NCBI GenBank assembly: GCA_012729675.1
Contig: JAAYCR010000025.1
Location: 79,435 to 143,434, forward strand
DNA: 64,000 nt
Source of the DNA: Phycisphaerae bacterium
GTDB taxonomy: Bacteria > Planctomycetota > Phycisphaerae > Sedimentisphaerales > Anaerohalosphaeraceae
Direction: 5' to 3'
Position numbers and translations under genes: made by a program
Notes under the pieces: generated by a model
Databases searched by the model: none
Told to the model about the DNA's origin: nothing
What the model saw: the letters and a program-made list of their open reading frames with translations, nothing else
Part shown: one piece after another, positions 62,501-64,000 of the stretch
Position numbering within the stretch: the first letter of the stretch is position 1
Layout: every line of letters begins with the position of its first letter

Positions 62501-63467
62501 TGCCTATCGTCCGCAAGTATTGCTGGATGTGACACTGGTGGAAATCAGTCGAGATGATGATTTTAATTATGCCATCAATATATTGAACAGTATTCCCGAT
62601 TTGACGAATACGTCGGGAATTACCGATACCTTCAGCGGCGTCGGCGAAGCTGTTTATAACAAGGATGATATTCTGACCAGGCTGCTTGCTCCGGGAAGCG
62701 ACCGTTCTCAATTTATTGATTTAAAATCCAATCAGGGTCGATTTACCGGTTTCTACGGGAATGACAAGGTGATGGCGCTGCTGACGGCGATGCAGACTAA
62801 GAAGTACGGACGCATCATGGCCAATCCCAAACTGTTGGTTAATGACAACGAACAGGGAACGATAGAGACTAAAACCACAACATACATCACCCGAACGACG
62901 GTTAATTATCTGCAAGGAACGTCCGGCACGACTAACACTCTTACACCGGTAGAATCGCAGACATTTGATCCTTACGATGCAAGTATCAAAATGGATATTA
63001 CGCCGCGTATCAGTAAAGGTGATAATTTGAGACTGGAAATCACTCTGAATCGTTCTGACTTTTTAGGTTTCGACCCCACCAGTGAGCGTCCGCCGAATAA
63101 AGCCGAAAGCGACGTTCAGACCGTTGTTACGGTTCCAGACGGCTATACGATTATTCTGGGCGGTATGGATAAAGTCAATCAGAGCAAGGGCGGCACAAAA
63201 GTTCCGATCCTCGGTGATCTGCCGCTGATCGGCGGGTTGTTCCGTTCGACCTCAAACACCAGTCAGGAAAACAAGCTGTATGTGTTTGTCAAAGCCAATA
63301 TTCTGCGGCCGGGCACGGATTTGGCCAGCGAGGACTTGAAGAACATTTCAAGCGAGTATCAGATTGAGTTTGAAGGCATTGAATCCGAGATGCAGGGTTA
63401 TGAAGACTGGCCGGGTATCAAACCCAAGCCAATGACGCCGGATCGGGTTTTGAGACGCGGCAACTGA
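59580..63467 (+). CDS. gspD: GspD-like type II secretion outer-membrane secretin
   Basis: This protein of up to 1295 residues is nearly twice the usual GspD length. An N-terminal helix (about 28-50) is followed by a first N-type domain (about 60-195), an acidic Pro-rich linker (about 195-370), an N0-type domain with LEVTITLPEEVEIEKLLELVGKQLGLNYMYD, and three NolW-type N1-N3 domains. Each of these ends in an Ala/Thr/Arg-rich insert (about 558-620, 684-725 and 793-826). The secretin domain ends VPILGDLPLIGGLFRSTSNTSQENKLYVFVKANILRP. ATG 59595 and 59631 have better ribosome sites than 59580. It forms the outer-membrane channel. Confidence 0.92.
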   Translation: MNRNPMNNSEYQTMESNMRPKGKAMDTIGRIRISGLWLAALTVALTGLWAYSESNDGPLRSRTYKLRHLNSSAARDLLVRLKIGAEYNTLSSDVLIVTSTRSLDLARATSVITTADRETSVEIRPLMALSEDVPLPKPEELAVRLRMLTIGTLTEGPPAGVPNPTIIDEFEGTLIAIGTPDALEQIETVIEAWKAEKSPKQEQIPSPAPDPALPQTMPTEQSDPQSSLADIAALLFGDEPNEPVTAPNAIEEHPEQMLTDTPPQPVTEAEPEDPVVLSQPEIQQPTEPAEAADEPDADDAILRAALERLLGSADQQEPQTTPSAEEDPAAMTEGEPEMQPSDEPTRIVTRPSLPAEQADKELEVTITLPEEVEIEKLLELVGKQLGLNYMYDRAIFAGAPGRVNLSIHDGRIKVGDLYALLESVLRFRGFVMTRRGSLVTIVRQAEIAAVDPVLRRPDEEIRPGDIMVSSVFKLNNVAPATAQTLLSQMRLGTGFNVIHETGTLIVTDYAFRMERIRDLIAMIDVEGEPKDFQFRQLRYMDAEELVPKIRALSTQIQGVTITVGAQPAAAVPTAAATRALTATERAAELRAATATAAAARTATATAARTAQPQAAQGESLYLEADGRTNRILMIGYTQEIDLVNQLIDSLDVPSYDLRFVREYVIQYVEATDVVTVLGELGLAQVSVGTAQPTSRTATAAATAARTAQPAAGQPTVQQTTARGAGTNNPYISLRAATNSLLVNATDEQHKAIELVISHVDVMQKDQRTIKEYEIQYVDTQSILDTLGELGIITPRTTGTATGTRTGTTAQTAARPGQPAEGTAQSVMLLGAEGEGREITAQEPQIAVLGATNSLLIYATPRQHSAIAMVIAHTDRQRSRMFAPYVVYALENKDPAELADILNQLIKETIEEAATGTPSAPDARIQTRPTQTVATLPSGEEQRIRIVADTKTYSLIVYANQRNQQWVGELIRELDAYRPQVLLDVTLVEISRDDDFNYAINILNSIPDLTNTSGITDTFSGVGEAVYNKDDILTRLLAPGSDRSQFIDLKSNQGRFTGFYGNDKVMALLTAMQTKKYGRIMANPKLLVNDNEQGTIETKTTTYITRTTVNYLQGTSGTTNTLTPVESQTFDPYDASIKMDITPRISKGDNLRLEITLNRSDFLGFDPTSERPPNKAESDVQTVVTVPDGYTIILGGMDKVNQSKGGTKVPILGDLPLIGGLFRSTSNTSQENKLYVFVKANILRPGTDLASEDLKNISSEYQIEFEGIESEMQGYEDWPGIKPKPMTPDRVLRRGN

Positions 63468-63487
63468 CGGGCGCAACAGGTGCTTTT

Positions 63488-63505
63488 GATGGGCTATAGC
63501 CCATC
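63488..63505 (+). repeat. 18-bp perfect palindrome in the gspD-gspE gap
   Basis: GATGGGCTATAGCCCATC is its own reverse complement, starting 21 bases after the gspD stop. It can form a 9-bp perfect hairpin or cruciform. Confidence 0.85.
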
Positions 63506-63523
63506 CTTAGGGCAGTTTTGTAG

Positions 63524-63545
63524 GGGCAGACCTGTGTGTCTGCCC
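63524..63545 (+). repeat. Hairpin 2 in the gspD-gspE gap
   Basis: GGGCAGAC (63524-63531) pairs with GTCTGCCC (63538-63545) around a 6-base loop. It belongs to a dispersed style of repeat in which a short flank is followed by mirrored G/C-rich halves. Confidence 0.8.
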
Positions 63546-63570
63546 TGAGGATGAGTGAAATCGCAGCAGA

Positions 63571-63592
63571 GGGCGAACACATAGATTCGCCC
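63571..63592 (+). repeat. Hairpin 3 in the gspD-gspE gap
   Basis: GGGCGAA (63571-63577) pairs with TTCGCCC (63586-63592) around an 8-base loop. It lies 13 bases before the gspE start codon, so it could influence ribosome access. Confidence 0.75.
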
Positions 63593-63605
63593 CAACAATA
63601 CAATT

Positions 63606-64000
63606 ATGAAAGAACTATTAATACAAGCGGCGGATCGCAGCGGCGTGGTGAACGCCGAGATGCTTCGGGCGTTTTTTGCCGAGCACGCCGAGGACGGTCG
63701 GCGCGTCGATCAGGTCCTGCTGACGGCGCCGAACTTTACCGAGGACGTGGTGCTGCGGCTGTTTGCCGAGGCGCTGGGACTGTCGTATTTCGACGAGATC
63801 GACGCCAAGCAGGTGCCGCGGGAGTTTATCGAGCATGTCCCCGCGCCCTACGCCCAGCATCACTACCTGATCGGCTATCGGCCGGAGGCGGACAACGAGC
63901 GGCTGCTGGTCATCACGGCCAACCCGCTGAATGTCACGCTGGTGGATAATATCTCCAAAATGCTCGGCCGTCCCGTTGAGGCGGCGCTGAGCAGCCGGGC
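63606..64000 (+). CDS. gspE: GspE-like type II secretion ATPase, N-terminal part
   Basis: The frame from ATG 63606 stays open to the window edge (131 codons). It matches the N-terminal GspE/PilB module: MKELLIQAADRSGVVNAEMLRAFFAEH, RRVDQVLLTAPNFTEDVVLRLFAEALGLSYFD, IEHVPAPYAQHHYLIGYRPE and LLVITANPLNVTLVDNISKMLGRPVE. The Walker motifs would lie beyond the edge. GspE powers pseudopilus assembly from the cytosol and contacts GspL. The order gspC-gspD-gspE is the classic T2SS order. No strong ribosome site is visible because hairpin 3 occupies the leader. Confidence 0.88.
   Translation, partial: MKELLIQAADRSGVVNAEMLRAFFAEHAEDGRRVDQVLLTAPNFTEDVVLRLFAEALGLSYFDEIDAKQVPREFIEHVPAPYAQHHYLIGYRPEADNERLLVITANPLNVTLVDNISKMLGRPVEAALSSR

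Overview
The window is a bacterial chromosome segment of moderately high GC. It shows LPS genes (kdsD, kdsC, a giant LptC/LptA-like protein, manC), a type II secretion operon, a Ser/Thr kinase with an FHA protein, a PEP-CTERM sorting tail, an SPFH operon and many short dispersed intergenic repeats. This mix suggests a Gram-negative PVC-group bacterium, most likely a Planctomycetota of the Phycisphaerae/Sedimentisphaerales type. That placement is inferred from gene content; there is no rRNA in the window. I saw no tRNA, rRNA, CRISPR array, transposase or phage gene.

Layout. 1-3.4 kb: the end of a RidA gene, a flavin disulfide reductase, and a metal-homeostasis pair (His/Cys-rich membrane protein plus Fur/Zur regulator). 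The pair runs directly into the 3' half of a broken PEP-CTERM surface gene. 3.7-7.4 kb: a DUF4174 protein, an FHA protein, a Ser/Thr kinase, a radical SAM protein and the stub of a Ycf46-like AAA ATPase gene. 7.5-9.8 kb: lon. 10.3-14.0 kb: DUF502, hpf, EIIA, HPr and EI, an apparently regulatory phosphotransfer chain with no sugar permease. 14.1-20.9 kb: DUF2344 protein, RNase G/E, kdsD, kdsC and the LptC/LptA-like protein. 21-24.7 kb: a metal-efflux-type permease behind three tandem 16-bp repeats, maf, and a coiled-coil protein paired with a membrane-anchored MinD/BY-kinase-like protein that has lost Walker A.

24.7-41.8 kb is a run of minus-strand genes. It holds a RuvX-6-phosphogluconolactonase fusion, manC, pgi and a UvrD/PcrA helicase. 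Upstream of these is a tight seven-gene operon: polytopic SPFH protein, HflC, HflK, P1B-type metal ATPase, ABC ATPase, ABC-2 permease and an anchored helical protein. A second ABC-2 permease gene diverges from its start. This SPFH/metal-ATPase/ABC operon is the best candidate for an undescribed system.

43-50.6 kb is accessory: a GH43-like secreted enzyme, several unknown secreted or membrane proteins, decayed fragments, and a lower-GC TPR/calcium-module gene bracketed by ~200-bp direct repeats. The intergenic DNA here holds several dispersed repeat families. 50.6-57.1 kb: a UPF0210 protein and a four-gene glycan operon (GT2, GT39-like membrane transferase, methyltransferase, GT4). 57.2-64 kb: a DUF1573 lipoprotein, then gspC-, gspD- and gspE-like genes. 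The oversized secretin and its GspC partner share unusual Ala/Thr-rich inserts.

Genes were assigned from remembered family motifs. No database search was run, so family names without a clear catalytic signature carry lower confidence.
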